64,000 bases of DNA from Paraburkholderia caffeinitolerans (GTDB lineage: Bacteria > Pseudomonadota > Gammaproteobacteria > Burkholderiales > Burkholderiaceae). The stretch is from the NCBI RefSeq assembly GCF_902859945.1, contig NZ_CADIKL010000034.1, positions 27,518 through 91,517 of the forward strand, written 5' to 3'. Below are positions 33,365 through 42,571 of this stretch, one piece after another. The position numbers and the translations under genes were made by a program. The notes beneath the pieces were generated by a model that was not told where the DNA came from, made no database searches, and saw only the letters and a list, made by a program, of their open reading frames with translations. Every line of letters begins with the position of its first letter. Position 1 is the first letter of the stretch.

Positions 33365-34305
33365 CGGGCGCAACGGTTAACCCGAAAGTGGAGCGGCTCG
33401 AAGCCGCCGGACCGCTGCCCGCGGCGACGGGCGAAAGCCCGGTCTGGCGCGCGGCGGAGCAGGCGCTGTACTGGGTGGACATTCCGGCGAAGAAGATCGT
33501 GCGGGCTCAGCTCGAAACGGGCCGGCGCACCGAATGGCTGCTGCCGGAGCAGGTTGCCTGCATCGCCTTCAACCGTGACGGCAACGTGCTCGCCGGTTGC
33601 GAAACGGGGCTGTTCGCGCTCACGCTGGGCGAGGCGAAGGCGCCTGGCGCGGCGGGCGGCGAGCCGCTGAAGGCGACGGTCCGCCAGCTCGCGGCGCCCG
33701 CATTTCCACACGCCGGCATGCGCTTCAACGATGGCCGTTGCGACCGGCAAGGGCGCTTCTGGGCCGGCACGATGGTCATGGATATGGCCGCGGCCATTCC
33801 GGGCGGCGCGCTGTACCGCTTCGACTCAACTGGCGCGCTGTCCGCGCCGGTCGTCGACGCGCTCATCACGCAGAACGGCCTCGGCTGGTCGCCGGATGGC
33901 ACGACGATGTATCTGTCCGACTCGCATCCGCTGCGCCGCCTGATCTGGGCGTTCGACTACGACGTCGAATCGGGCGAGCCGCGCAACCGGCGTGTGTTCG
34001 CCGATCTGCACCACTACGCGGGCCGCCCCGATGGCGCGGCGGTGGACGCCGACGGCTGCTACTGGATCTGCGCGAACGACGCGGGGCTGCTGCTGCGCTT
34101 CACGCCGCAAGGCAAGCTCGACCGGCAGATCGCCGTGCCGGCCGTGAAGCCGGCCATGTGCGCGTTCGGCGGCCGCGAGCTCGATACGCTGTTTGTCACG
34201 TCGATCCGTCCGGGCAATGGCGCGAGCGAGCACGACGGCCACGTGTTCGCGCTGCGACCCGGCGTGAGCGGGCTGCCCGAGCCGGAATTCGCAGGGCAAC
34301 TGTAA
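33361..34305 (+). CDS. SMP-30/gluconolactonase-family aldarolactonase
   Basis: 314 residues forming the six-bladed SMP-30 propeller. Metal-site features are present: Glu in ATGESPVWRAAEQALYWVDI, Asn/Asp in GMRFNDGRCDRQGRFWAGTM, Asn in ITQNGLGWSPDGTTMYLSDS, and Asp in GRPDGAAVDADGCYWICAND. By position directly behind uronate dehydrogenase it should open galactaro- or glucarolactone to the free aldarate, the substrate of GarD. Such lactonases speed a step that otherwise happens spontaneously. A clean terminator follows. Confidence 0.88.
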   Translation: MTGATVNPKVERLEAAGPLPAATGESPVWRAAEQALYWVDIPAKKIVRAQLETGRRTEWLLPEQVACIAFNRDGNVLAGCETGLFALTLGEAKAPGAAGGEPLKATVRQLAAPAFPHAGMRFNDGRCDRQGRFWAGTMVMDMAAAIPGGALYRFDSTGALSAPVVDALITQNGLGWSPDGTTMYLSDSHPLRRLIWAFDYDVESGEPRNRRVFADLHHYAGRPDGAAVDADGCYWICANDAGLLLRFTPQGKLDRQIAVPAVKPAMCAFGGRELDTLFVTSIRPGNGASEHDGHVFALRPGVSGLPEPEFAGQL

Positions 34306-34325
34306 TCAGACTTGCACGAAGCATG

Positions 34326-34357
34326 CGCCGGGAGGAAGTCCTTCTCCCGGCGTTTTT
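34326..34357 (+). terminator. Rho-independent terminator of the garD-udh-lactonase unit
   Basis: CGCCGGGAG (34326-34334) pairs with CTCCCGGCG (34344-34352), followed by TTTTT. It lies 20 bases after the lactonase stop. Confidence 0.88.
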
Positions 34358-34846
34358 CGTTTACGGGACATTTCCTATCGCAATTTATCGTCACTCATCG
34401 TACAACTTGTCGCGTAGAAGTCACTGTCTTTAACGTTCCTGTTTCAAATGCACAACATCTTGCGAGCGGCTTCGAATTGCGCTGCCATACCCCGCTGTAA
34501 CAGGCACGGGCCTTGGCGGTGTGCGGATCCGGCCAGGGCTGCCAGGAGGGTGATTCTGCGGGTAAATACCGTCTGTACAAGCGAAAAGTGCTTTTATAGA
34601 CTTCGTCTGTCGTCGTACAACATAGATGACCCAACAAATCGCTTTCGCCTGAAAGGTTGCCGGCGTAATCGAAGCGGGGAAGTCGAGTGATCGACAGGAG
34701 TGCTGGATAACCTGTGCCGGGGTGGTTGCACAGCCAGTACGGCGAGCGCCGCACCTTGCGAAGGGGCGATGCGCCGAGCCGGAGACGCATTAAAACCATG
34801 TCACATCCGCAATCGATGGGATGGTCAATTTCCAAGGAATGTCACG
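34358..34846 (+). promoter_or_regulatory. 489-bp leader of the TRAP operon with two operator-like half repeats
   Basis: No coding sequence is evident. Two partial copies of the regulon repeat occur: TCGTCAC-TCAT-CGTACAA (34388-34405) and TCGTCTG-TCGT-CGTACAA (34603-34620), both with the CGTACAA arm intact and the left arm degraded but similar to each other. The more AT-rich 34560-34620 is the likely promoter. The ribosome site AAGGAA precedes the ATG at 34847. The 226 bases after the second site would make a long untranslated leader. Confidence 0.4.
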
Positions 34847-35839
34847 ATGAACAAGAAGTTTGCCTCTTCCCGTGTTTCGATGATCGTTGCGGCCGCGGCG
34901 CTGGCGTTCAGCACGATGTCGGCGCAAGCGCGCGTGTTTCGCGTTGCGGACGTGCACGGCGACACCTATCCGACCAACATGGCCGTGAAGTACATGGGCG
35001 AGGAAATCACCAAGGCGACCGACGGCAAGGACAAGGTGAAGGTGTTCGGCAACAGCGCGCTCGGCTCCGAGAACGACACGCTCGACCAGGTGCGCATCGG
35101 CGCGCTCGACATGGCGCGCGCGAACGGCGCGGCGTTCAACGAGATCGTGCCGGAATCGATGATCCCGTCGCTGCCGTTCCTGTTCCGCGACATCGACCAT
35201 TTCCGCAAGGTGATGTACGGCCCCGTGGGCCAGAAGATTCTCGACGCGTTCGCCGCGAAAGGCATGATCGCGCTGACGTTCTACGAGAGCGGCGCGCGCT
35301 CGATGTACGCGAAGAAGGCGATCAAGTCGCCGGCCGACATGAAGGGCCTGAAAGTGCGCGTGCAGCCGTCCGACCTGATGGTGGACGAAATCAAGGCGAT
35401 GGGCGGCACGCCGACCCCGATGCCGTTCGCGGAAGTCTATACGGGCCTGAAGACCGGCCTCGTCGACGGCGCGGAAAACAACCTGCCGTCCTACGAAGAA
35501 ACCAAGCATTTCGAAGTGGCTCAGGTGTACTCGGAAACTCAGCATTCGATGACGCCGGAAGTGCTGGTGTTCTCGAAGAAGGTGTGGGACACGCTGACGC
35601 CGCAGGAGCAGCAGATCATCAAGAAGGCGGCGGCCGACTCGGTGCCGTACTACGAGAAGCTGTGGACCGCGCGTGAAGCCGATGCGCAGAAGATCGTCAC
35701 GAAGGGCGGCGCCACCATCATCACGGCTGCGCAGATCGACCGTCCCGCTTTCGTGAAGGCCATGCAGCCGGTGTGGGCGAAGTACGAAAAGACGCCTGAA
35801 ATGAAGCAGATCGTCGACGAGATCCAGGCCGTCAAGTAA
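34847..35839 (+). CDS. TRAP transporter substrate-binding protein (DctP family)
   Basis: 330 residues. A signal peptide ends at MSAQA. The DctP pattern is clear: KVKVFGNSALGSENDTLDQVRIGALDMAR, SLPFLFRDIDHFRKVM, the ligand-carboxylate Arg in MKGLKVRVQPSDLMVDEIKAMGG, and PMPFAEVYTGLKTGLVDGAENN. It binds an organic acid in the periplasm and delivers it to the DctQM membrane pair encoded next. Located between the uronate genes and a porin, its likely ligands are D-galacturonate or D-glucuronate; the exact sugar is inference. Confidence 0.9.
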   Translation: MNKKFASSRVSMIVAAAALAFSTMSAQARVFRVADVHGDTYPTNMAVKYMGEEITKATDGKDKVKVFGNSALGSENDTLDQVRIGALDMARANGAAFNEIVPESMIPSLPFLFRDIDHFRKVMYGPVGQKILDAFAAKGMIALTFYESGARSMYAKKAIKSPADMKGLKVRVQPSDLMVDEIKAMGGTPTPMPFAEVYTGLKTGLVDGAENNLPSYEETKHFEVAQVYSETQHSMTPEVLVFSKKVWDTLTPQEQQIIKKAAADSVPYYEKLWTAREADAQKIVTKGGATIITAAQIDRPAFVKAMQPVWAKYEKTPEMKQIVDEIQAVK

Positions 35840-35878
35840 GTCTCGCGTCCCGGACGTGTCGCAACAAGGACAGGGTCA

Positions 35879-36358
35879 ATGACTTTTCTGAAACGCCCCA
35901 ACGATTTTCTTTTTCGCGTGCTGCTGGTCGTGGCGGCGCTGAGCCTCGCCGCACTGTGCACGCTCGTGATCTATGGCGTGGTGATGCGCTACGTCTTTGC
36001 CGACGCGCCCGATTTCGTCGAGCCCATCGCGCTGCTGCTCGTCATCGCGATCGCGTTGTTCGGCGCCGCGTTGAGGGTGCGCGAAGGCGGTCACATCGGG
36101 CTCGACTCGTTCGTGAAGAAGCTGCCGCCGAAGGGCCAGACGATCGTGGCGGGCATTCAGCATCTGTGCCTGATCGCTTTCGCAGTGGCGATTTTTATCG
36201 GCTGCCTGGAGATGGCCGAAACCACGCGGCACGACCGGATTCCGATTCTGGGTTTGCCGGAAGGGCTGCGTTACTGCATCCCGATCGTCGCCAGCATCTG
36301 CATCGCGATGTTCTCGACCGAGCATCTGCTCGCGCTCTTCGCCCGGAAACACAAGTAG
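35879..36358 (+). CDS. TRAP transporter small permease (DctQ family)
   Basis: 159 residues with four membrane segments, for example VLLVVAALSLAALCTLVIYGVVMRYV, PIALLLVIAIALFGAALRVREGGHIGLD with the conserved RxxGHI, and two further helices. This is the normal size of the small TRAP subunit that anchors and orients DctM. It lies 39 bases after dctP and 7 bases before dctM. Confidence 0.9.
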   Translation: MTFLKRPNDFLFRVLLVVAALSLAALCTLVIYGVVMRYVFADAPDFVEPIALLLVIAIALFGAALRVREGGHIGLDSFVKKLPPKGQTIVAGIQHLCLIAFAVAIFIGCLEMAETTRHDRIPILGLPEGLRYCIPIVASICIAMFSTEHLLALFARKHK

Positions 36359-36365
36359 AACAATC

Positions 36366-37718
36366 ATGGAACTAGCCCTTCTCACCGCCAGTTTTCTCGT
36401 TTTCCTCTTTCTCGGGGTGCCGGTCTCATTCGCGCTCGGGCTGTCCTGCGTCCTCACGTATCTATACGAAGGACTGCCGACGGCCACCGCGATGCAGTCG
36501 ATGGTCTCGGGCATGAACGCGTTCTCGTTCCTCGCGGTCCCGTTCTTCATTTTCTCGGGCGAGCTGATGCTCCACGGCGGCATTGCCGACCGCATCCTGC
36601 GTTTCGCGCAGGCGACCGTTGGCCATTTCCGCGGCGGCCTCGGCATGGCCAACGTGGTGGCGTGCACGATGTTCGGCGGCGTGTCGGGTTCGCCGACCGC
36701 CGATACCTCGGCGATGGGCGGCGTGGTGATCCCGCTGATGAAGCGCGAAGGCTACAGCGCGGCGTACGCGGTCAACGTGACAACGCATTCGTCGCTCGCC
36801 GGCGCGCTGATGCCGACCTCGACCAACATGATCATCTACGCGTTCGCGGCGCAGGGCGTGAGCGGCACGCTCAACGGCATGCCGATGCACGGCGTGTCGA
36901 TTGGCGACCTGCTGTTTTCGGGGCTCTTGCCGGTGCTGTGGGTGATGGGCCTCGTGCTGATCGCCGCATACTGGCAGGCCGTCAAGCACGGCTATCCGCG
37001 CCGTGCGGACGGTTCGACCGAACTGCAGCGTTTCCCGGGCTGGATGGCGGTGCTGCGCACGTTCATCGGCGCGGTGCCGGGCCTGATGGTCATCGCGATC
37101 ATTCTGTTCTGCGTGGCGCGCGGTATCGCCACCGCGACGGAAGCGGCCGCGATCGCTGTGGCGTATTCGCTGATATTGACCATCGTGGTGTACCGCTCGA
37201 TGTCGCTGGCGAAACTCGGTCACGCGCTCGGCAAGGCGGCGAAAACGACGGGCGTGGTGCTGCTGCTGATCGGCGTGTCGAACATGCTGCGCTTCCAGAT
37301 GGCCTACCTGGAGATTCCGGATTCGATCGAGCGCATGCTCGACGGCGCGACTTCGATGCCGTGGCTGATGCTCCTGTACATCAACATCATTCAGGTGTTT
37401 CTGGGCACTTTCGTCGACATGGCGGCGCACATCCTGATCACGACGCCGCTGTTTTTGCCGATGGCCATGCACAACGGCGTGGGTCCGGTGCAGTTCGGCA
37501 TCATGATCCTGTTGAATTGCGCGCTTGGCCTCGTGCATCCGCCGATTGGCTCGGTGCAGTTCATCGGTTGCGCGATTGGCAACGTGTCCATCGGTGAAAC
37601 CACCAAGGTCGCGTGGCCGTATTACCTCGCTATCTTTTCGGCCATCAACATCGTCACGTACGTTCCGTGGTTTTCGACCTGGCTGCCGAGCCTGATCAAT
37701 GGGCACCCGGTTTTCTGA
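36366..37718 (+). CDS. TRAP transporter large permease (DctM family)
   Basis: 450 residues and about 12 membrane segments. Diagnostic sequences include FLFLGVPVSFALGLSC, FLAVPFFIFSGELMLHGGIADRI, CTMFGGVSGSPTADTSAMGGVVIPLMKREGY and LLNCALGLVHPPIGSVQFIGCAIGN. It is the sodium-coupled transport subunit. With the DctP and DctQ genes it makes a complete three-gene TRAP system in one direction. Confidence 0.92.
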   Translation: MELALLTASFLVFLFLGVPVSFALGLSCVLTYLYEGLPTATAMQSMVSGMNAFSFLAVPFFIFSGELMLHGGIADRILRFAQATVGHFRGGLGMANVVACTMFGGVSGSPTADTSAMGGVVIPLMKREGYSAAYAVNVTTHSSLAGALMPTSTNMIIYAFAAQGVSGTLNGMPMHGVSIGDLLFSGLLPVLWVMGLVLIAAYWQAVKHGYPRRADGSTELQRFPGWMAVLRTFIGAVPGLMVIAIILFCVARGIATATEAAAIAVAYSLILTIVVYRSMSLAKLGHALGKAAKTTGVVLLLIGVSNMLRFQMAYLEIPDSIERMLDGATSMPWLMLLYINIIQVFLGTFVDMAAHILITTPLFLPMAMHNGVGPVQFGIMILLNCALGLVHPPIGSVQFIGCAIGNVSIGETTKVAWPYYLAIFSAINIVTYVPWFSTWLPSLINGHPVF

Positions 37719-37804
37719 CGTTTGCTGTTTGATCCAGTTTGACTTCACACTCGGCGGCACGTATTCAGGGCCGCATAAATATAGTTTCTAACAGAGGAGA
37801 GAAT

Positions 37805-39004
37805 ATGAAGAAGACGCTCTTGGCTTCGGCTCTGGGGTTGGTCGCTCTGGGCGCCCATGCGCAAAGCAGTGTGACCCTGTACGGTATCGTCGATACGGGC
37901 CTTGGCTACCAAAGCAGCTCGGCCGCGCTGGGTTCGAACTCGGGCGGCCGCTCGGCGGTCAAGATGATTAACGGCATTTGGGCGGGCAGCCGTTTCGGCT
38001 TGAAGGGCTCGGAAGATCTGGGCGGCGGCACGAAGACGATCTTCCAGTTGGAAGAGGGCTTCAACAGCGCGAACGGCGCACAATCCGTGTCGGGTCTGAT
38101 GTTCAACCGCCAGGCGTGGGTCGGCTTGACGGATACCCGCTTCGGTACGCTGACGGCTGGCCGCCAGTACACCTCGTACTACACGCTGCTTTCGCCGTAC
38201 AGCCCGACCACGTGGCTGACCGGCGCATACGGCGCGCACCCGGGTGATATCGACTCGCTCGATACGCTGTACCGCGTGAACAACTCGCTCGTCTATACGT
38301 CGCCGAGCATGTACGGCTTGACGGTCAGCGGCTCGTACGCGCTGGGCGGCACGCCCGGCAGCACCGGCGCCGGCCAGACGTGGAGCGTGGCGGCACAGTA
38401 CCTGAACGGCCCGATCGGCATCGCGGCGGGTATCCAGCGCATCGACAACGGCAACACGAGCGGCGGCGCATGGGGTGCCAACTCCACGGCGTCGAACAAC
38501 GGCTCGCAGCCGGGCGTCTCGGCAATCAACAATGGCTTCCAGAGCGCAGCCAAGCAGCAGCGCGTGGCGGTGACGGGCGGCTACGCGTTCAACTCGCAGT
38601 GGGACGTGTCGCTCTCGTACTCGAACGTGCAATATGCGGCGGGCACGGCTTCGCTGTTCCACGGCACGCAGATCTGGAACACGGCCGGCGCCGTGCTGCA
38701 CTGGAAGCCGACCTCGGCGTGGGACCTGGCCGCTGGCTATAGCTACACCGCGGCGACGCTGTCGAACGGCATCACCAGCGCGGCGAGCTACAACCAGTTC
38801 AACCTCTCGCAGTACTACGCACTGTCCAAGCGCACCGGCCTGTATGCGCTGGAAGCGTATCAGCGCGCGAACGGCCAGACGCTGGGCACGAACGGCAAGA
38901 CCGTCATCAACGCCACGGCGGACATCGGCGACGGCCAGAACAGCTCGCCGTCTTCGTCGCGCAGCATGGTTGGCGTTGGCGTGGGCATCATCCACCGCTT
39001 CTAA
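37805..39004 (+). CDS. General outer membrane porin downstream of the TRAP genes
   Basis: 399 residues of the Gram-negative porin family typical of Burkholderia. The signal peptide ends at GAHAQ, followed by SSVTLYGIVDTGLGY, then FGLKGSEDLGGGTKTIFQLEEGF and FNRQAWVGLTDTRFGTLTAGRQY, and the barrel closes with GVGVGIIHRF. GAGGAG lies 5 bases before the ATG at 37805. It lies 87 bases after dctM and may be co-transcribed, giving outer membrane entry for the same acid sugars. Confidence 0.9.
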   Translation: MKKTLLASALGLVALGAHAQSSVTLYGIVDTGLGYQSSSAALGSNSGGRSAVKMINGIWAGSRFGLKGSEDLGGGTKTIFQLEEGFNSANGAQSVSGLMFNRQAWVGLTDTRFGTLTAGRQYTSYYTLLSPYSPTTWLTGAYGAHPGDIDSLDTLYRVNNSLVYTSPSMYGLTVSGSYALGGTPGSTGAGQTWSVAAQYLNGPIGIAAGIQRIDNGNTSGGAWGANSTASNNGSQPGVSAINNGFQSAAKQQRVAVTGGYAFNSQWDVSLSYSNVQYAAGTASLFHGTQIWNTAGAVLHWKPTSAWDLAAGYSYTAATLSNGITSAASYNQFNLSQYYALSKRTGLYALEAYQRANGQTLGTNGKTVINATADIGDGQNSSPSSSRSMVGVGVGIIHRF

Positions 39005-39068
39005 TACCGTTCCTGATGGCTTGAGCGGTGCGTGGCGGCGCGGTTCGCCGCCACTCACGCATCACCGC

Positions 39069-39103
39069 AAACCCGCGATGGCGTTACGCCTCGCGGGTTT
39101 TTT
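39069..39103 (+). terminator. Rho-independent terminator after the porin, overlapping the LysR stop
   Basis: AAACCCGCGA (39069-39078) pairs with TCGCGGGTTT (39091-39100), with a T6 run from 39098. The loop contains the stop codon of the convergent LysR gene (39084-39086), so the element lies across the ends of both genes. Confidence 0.85.
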
Positions 39104-40070
39104 CTTTGGTGGGCGCGCGTTGCGGCCGCGCGCTCTTCTGGCGCGAACCCGAGCGAACCCCGGCGCGATTGCCGTGCACGCTCGCCGCGATCTCCACCCT
39201 GAACATTTCCGCGAGCGTTTCCGCCGCGAGCGACAGCGGCACGTCCCGCATCTTCAGAATGCCGAGCTCGAGCGCGGGCAAGGCCATCCGCACGGGAACC
39301 CGGCTCGCCTGCTGCGCATAGGGCTCGACGGCGAGCATGCCGGCCGGGCACGCGAGCAGCGCGTCGCTGCGCGCCATCAGGTTCCAGCAGACGCCGAACG
39401 TGTTGGTGCGGATGATGTCCGACGGCGCCGGCAGCCGCTGCTGGCGGAAATGGTCGAGCAGGCCGCTGTGCTGGCTTCCCGGCGACAGGTTCATCACCCA
39501 CGTGGCATCGACCAGTTGCTTCCACTGCGTCGCCTGTTCGAGCGGATGGCCGCGCCGGCACACGATCACGGTTTCGAGCGTGCCGAGGGCCTCGAATTCG
39601 AACTCGCTGCCGAGTGCTTCGACGGTCGGCGCGGCCACCGCGAAGTCGATCGCGCCGTCGCGCAGCGCGGGCAGCACGAGCGGCATCATGCCTTCGTCGA
39701 GCGTCAGCTCTGCCAGTGGCATGCGCGCGCGGAAGCGTTCGATGACGTCGGGCAGCACGCCGAGGAAGACCATCGGCGTGACGGCGGCCGAGACCCGTCC
39801 GCGCTTGCCGCCGAGAATCTGCTGGATGTCCTGGCGCGCGAGCGCGAGCTGGGCCTGCGAGAGCCGCGCGCGCATCGTGAGCTGGTGTCCGCATTCAGTG
39901 AGCGTGACGCCGCGCGTGCCGCGCATGATCAGCGGCGCGTCGAGATCGGCCTCGAGCTCTCGGATCGCCTTGGTGACTGCGGCCTGGCTCAGTTTCAACT
40001 GGCGCGCCGCGCCGCGAATGCTGCCGGTATCGACCAGGCTCAGCCATGCCCGCAAATGATGGTCTTTCAT
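39084..40070 (-). CDS. LysR-family regulator next to the uronate locus
   Basis: 328 residues. The helix-turn-helix is at the N-terminus (LRAWLSLVDTGSIRGAARQL then KLSQAAVTKAIRELEADLDA), followed by a standard effector domain (FAVAAPTVEALGSEFEFEAL). The ATG at 40070 has AAGG at good spacing. The C-terminal 25 residues are unusually basic (SGSRQKSARPQRAPTKEK). It converges on the porin gene. LysR proteins of the GguR type control aldarate pathways in related bacteria, so a role here is possible, but no operator evidence ties it to the locus. Confidence 0.82.
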   Translation of the reverse strand: MKDHHLRAWLSLVDTGSIRGAARQLKLSQAAVTKAIRELEADLDAPLIMRGTRGVTLTECGHQLTMRARLSQAQLALARQDIQQILGGKRGRVSAAVTPMVFLGVLPDVIERFRARMPLAELTLDEGMMPLVLPALRDGAIDFAVAAPTVEALGSEFEFEALGTLETVIVCRRGHPLEQATQWKQLVDATWVMNLSPGSQHSGLLDHFRQQRLPAPSDIIRTNTFGVCWNLMARSDALLACPAGMLAVEPYAQQASRVPVRMALPALELGILKMRDVPLSLAAETLAEMFRVEIAASVHGNRAGVRSGSRQKSARPQRAPTKEKTREA

Positions 40071-40354
40071 GATCGCCTTTGTTCGCTTTTGCGCGCCGCT
40101 GTGGTGACAACTCAGGGTCGTCACGAACTAGAATTTAACGTCTTTTGGTTCCCATTCTAGCTGGATACGCTTGGCCCCCACCTGAAATCCGAATCCGATC
40201 GGGCGGGGCGTGAGCCGCTACAAGCTGATTGCATTCGTGCCGGGCGAGTGTGCGCATTGACGCGAGCCGGACGCCCGCTTTGGGCCGTGTATAGTAAGCA
40301 ACCCGCAGCGCGCATCGCGGTGCGCACGGTCTACTTCGCATCAAGGCTTCTTCC

Positions 40355-41194
40355 ATGCACATCCTTTACTCGGGACTCACGCGGACGGCAACGTCCGACG
40401 CCGGCAGCGGCGCAATTCGCGTCCGGCCGGAAACGGTCGGCGCCGTGGTCGGCGCAATCGGGACCGAGGGATTCGCGCCCGCGATCGGGGCGCTGATTGG
40501 CGAGAGCGTCCCGATCGACTATCTGCATCTCGAACGGTGCCGTCCGCGCGCGGGCAGCGAATCGGACTATGTCGTCGACTGGTTCGGCAGCTGGAGCGTG
40601 CGTTATGAGGACGTGTCGGACGTGATGCGCGACTATTACCGCGACTACTGGCAGGACGATCCGCTGACCCAGCCGGTGCGGGCCCAGAAGGGCACGCTGG
40701 TGCTGCTGCGCGACGTTGGCGCAATGGCGGCGGGCGAGTTGCGCCGCCGCTTCTTCGACGAGCCGCGCATTGCCGAAGAATGCATGCTCGTGCACGGCGA
40801 CGCGAAGAACCAATTTGCCTTGTCCCTCACGCGCGGGCGCGGTCAAGCCGCTTTCGCGATGGACGAACTCTTTTGCCTGCGGCGCATGGCGGAGATGCTG
40901 TTTCCGATGTTCGAGTCGCATGTGCGCGCGTGTGGTGCGCGACGGCCCGCGCTTCTTGACGAGCCCGCGCACGAGGACGGCTTCGAAGCTCAACTCGAAC
41001 GCGAGAACATCCAGTTGTCGCAACGCGAGCGCGAGCTTTGCAAGCTGCTGCTGAGCCGCTGGTCCGTGCCCGAGGCCGCGAGCCATCTGGACATCAAGCT
41101 TTCCACGGCGAAGACCTATGTCGGGCGCGCGTTCGCGAAGCTCGGCGTGAGCAGCCGCAAGGAACTGTTCGCGTGGGCCGGCGGCAACGCCTGA
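40355..41194 (+). CDS. LuxR-type transcriptional regulator
   Basis: 279 residues. The C-terminal helix-turn-helix is unmistakable: LSQRERELCKLLLSRWSVPE then AASHLDIKLSTAKTYVGRAF and AKLGVSSRKELF. The N-terminal 200 residues have no receiver Asp; the stretch VMRDYYRDYWQDDPLTQPV recalls the Y-x3-Y-x3-DP pattern of autoinducer-binding domains, but the similarity is weak. The gene precedes the binding-protein, amidohydrolase and porin genes in the same direction and could regulate them. Confidence 0.8.
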   Translation: MHILYSGLTRTATSDAGSGAIRVRPETVGAVVGAIGTEGFAPAIGALIGESVPIDYLHLERCRPRAGSESDYVVDWFGSWSVRYEDVSDVMRDYYRDYWQDDPLTQPVRAQKGTLVLLRDVGAMAAGELRRRFFDEPRIAEECMLVHGDAKNQFALSLTRGRGQAAFAMDELFCLRRMAEMLFPMFESHVRACGARRPALLDEPAHEDGFEAQLERENIQLSQRERELCKLLLSRWSVPEAASHLDIKLSTAKTYVGRAFAKLGVSSRKELFAWAGGNA

Positions 41195-41340
41195 GCGCGT
41201 CGCAGCGCCCGTAATGCTCTCGACGTTGGGCGGTCGGTAAAAACCCTTGTCCACCTCTGTGGCAGGACAGACTGCTTGATTCTCATGGGCTAAATTTCCT
41301 GCACCCGCGCATTTCGCTGCGCGACGGAGGAGACAACCCC

Positions 41341-42477
41341 ATGATGATGAAGAGGCAGGTATCGGGAAAGGGCGTGAACCCGCTCAGGGCTGCGTGCGTG
41401 GCGCTGGCCGCCGCAGGGCTGGCGTGGTGCGGGTTGCCCGTGGCGCAGGCGGCCGAGCAGGTCGTGAACGTCTATAACTGGGGCAATTCGATCGGCAAGG
41501 ACACGGTCGCGAACTTCGAGAAGGCCACCGGCATCAAGGTGGTCTACCAGGAGTTCGATTCGAACGAAACGCTGCAGGCAAAGCTGCTTTCGGGCAATTC
41601 CGGTTACGACGTGGTGGTGCCGTCCGATATTTTCTGGGCCCGCCAGGTGCGCGCGAATATCTTCCAGAAAATCGACAAATCGAAATTGCCGAATTACGGA
41701 TTGCTCGACCCGGCGAGCTTGAAGCAGCTTCAGCAGGACGACCCCGGCAATCAATTCGGCATTCCGTGGCTATGGGGCACCGATGGGCTTGGCCTCAACG
41801 TCGAGAAGGTGAAAGCCACGCTGGGCAACGATGCGCCGCTCAATAGCTGGGCGCTGCTGTTCGACCCGAAGTACGCGCAGAAGCTGAAAAGCTGCGGCAT
41901 CTCGGTGCTCGATTCGCCGGTGGACGCGTTCGGCACGGCGCTCATCTATCTGAAGAAGGACCCGACGACCACCAACCCCGCCGACTATCAGGCGGCATAT
42001 GAACTGCTCAAGAGCGTTCGGCCCTATATCACGCAGTTCAACTCGACCAGCTACATCAACGATCTGGCCGGCGGCGATATTTGCGTCTCGCTCGGCTGGT
42101 CGGGCGACGTGAATGCCGCGCGCCTTGCCGCCGAGTCGGCTCACAAGACGTATCACATCAAATACGTGATTCCGGCCGAAAGCACGGCGATCTGGTTCAA
42201 CATGATCGCGATCCCGAAGGATGCGCCGCACCCCGAGGCCGCGCTCAAGTTCATCGACTATGTGCTCTCGGCAAAAGAAGCGGCCAATCTGACCAACGAC
42301 ACGTCGTACCCGACGGCGATTCCTTCGGCGAAGCCGCTCATTCGCCCCGAAGTGAAAGCCGATCCGGCCGTGTTCCCGCCGCCCGCCGTGTACGCGAAGC
42401 TCATCGCCAACAAGCCGGTGCCGCCGGAGATCATGCGTCTCCAGAACCGCCTCTGGGCGAAGCTGAAGAACGACTGA
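41341..42477 (+). CDS. Polyamine-type ABC substrate-binding protein (PotF/SpuD-like)
   Basis: 378 residues. A signal peptide ends at VAQAAEQ. The body is the PotF/PotD fold: VVNVYNWGNSIGKDTVANFEKATGIKVVY, KLLSGNSGYDVVVPSDIFWARQ, GIPWLWGTDGLGLNVEKV, and DICVSLGWSGDVNAARLAAE with the Trp and Asp ligands used by polyamine-binding proteins. GGAGGAG precedes a run of three ATG codons. No permease or ATPase genes are adjacent, so the binding protein is an orphan that would share a transporter encoded elsewhere. It precedes an amidohydrolase by 94 bases. Confidence 0.87.
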   Translation: MMMKRQVSGKGVNPLRAACVALAAAGLAWCGLPVAQAAEQVVNVYNWGNSIGKDTVANFEKATGIKVVYQEFDSNETLQAKLLSGNSGYDVVVPSDIFWARQVRANIFQKIDKSKLPNYGLLDPASLKQLQQDDPGNQFGIPWLWGTDGLGLNVEKVKATLGNDAPLNSWALLFDPKYAQKLKSCGISVLDSPVDAFGTALIYLKKDPTTTNPADYQAAYELLKSVRPYITQFNSTSYINDLAGGDICVSLGWSGDVNAARLAAESAHKTYHIKYVIPAESTAIWFNMIAIPKDAPHPEAALKFIDYVLSAKEAANLTNDTSYPTAIPSAKPLIRPEVKADPAVFPPPAVYAKLIANKPVPPEIMRLQNRLWAKLKND

Positions 42478-42571
42478 ACCCCATCCGCCGCGGCGCCGCC
42501 CTAAGGCGCCGCGCGCACCCGAAGCGCTGCCATTGTGCGGATTGATTCGGATAACTTATTTTGAATTTGCC

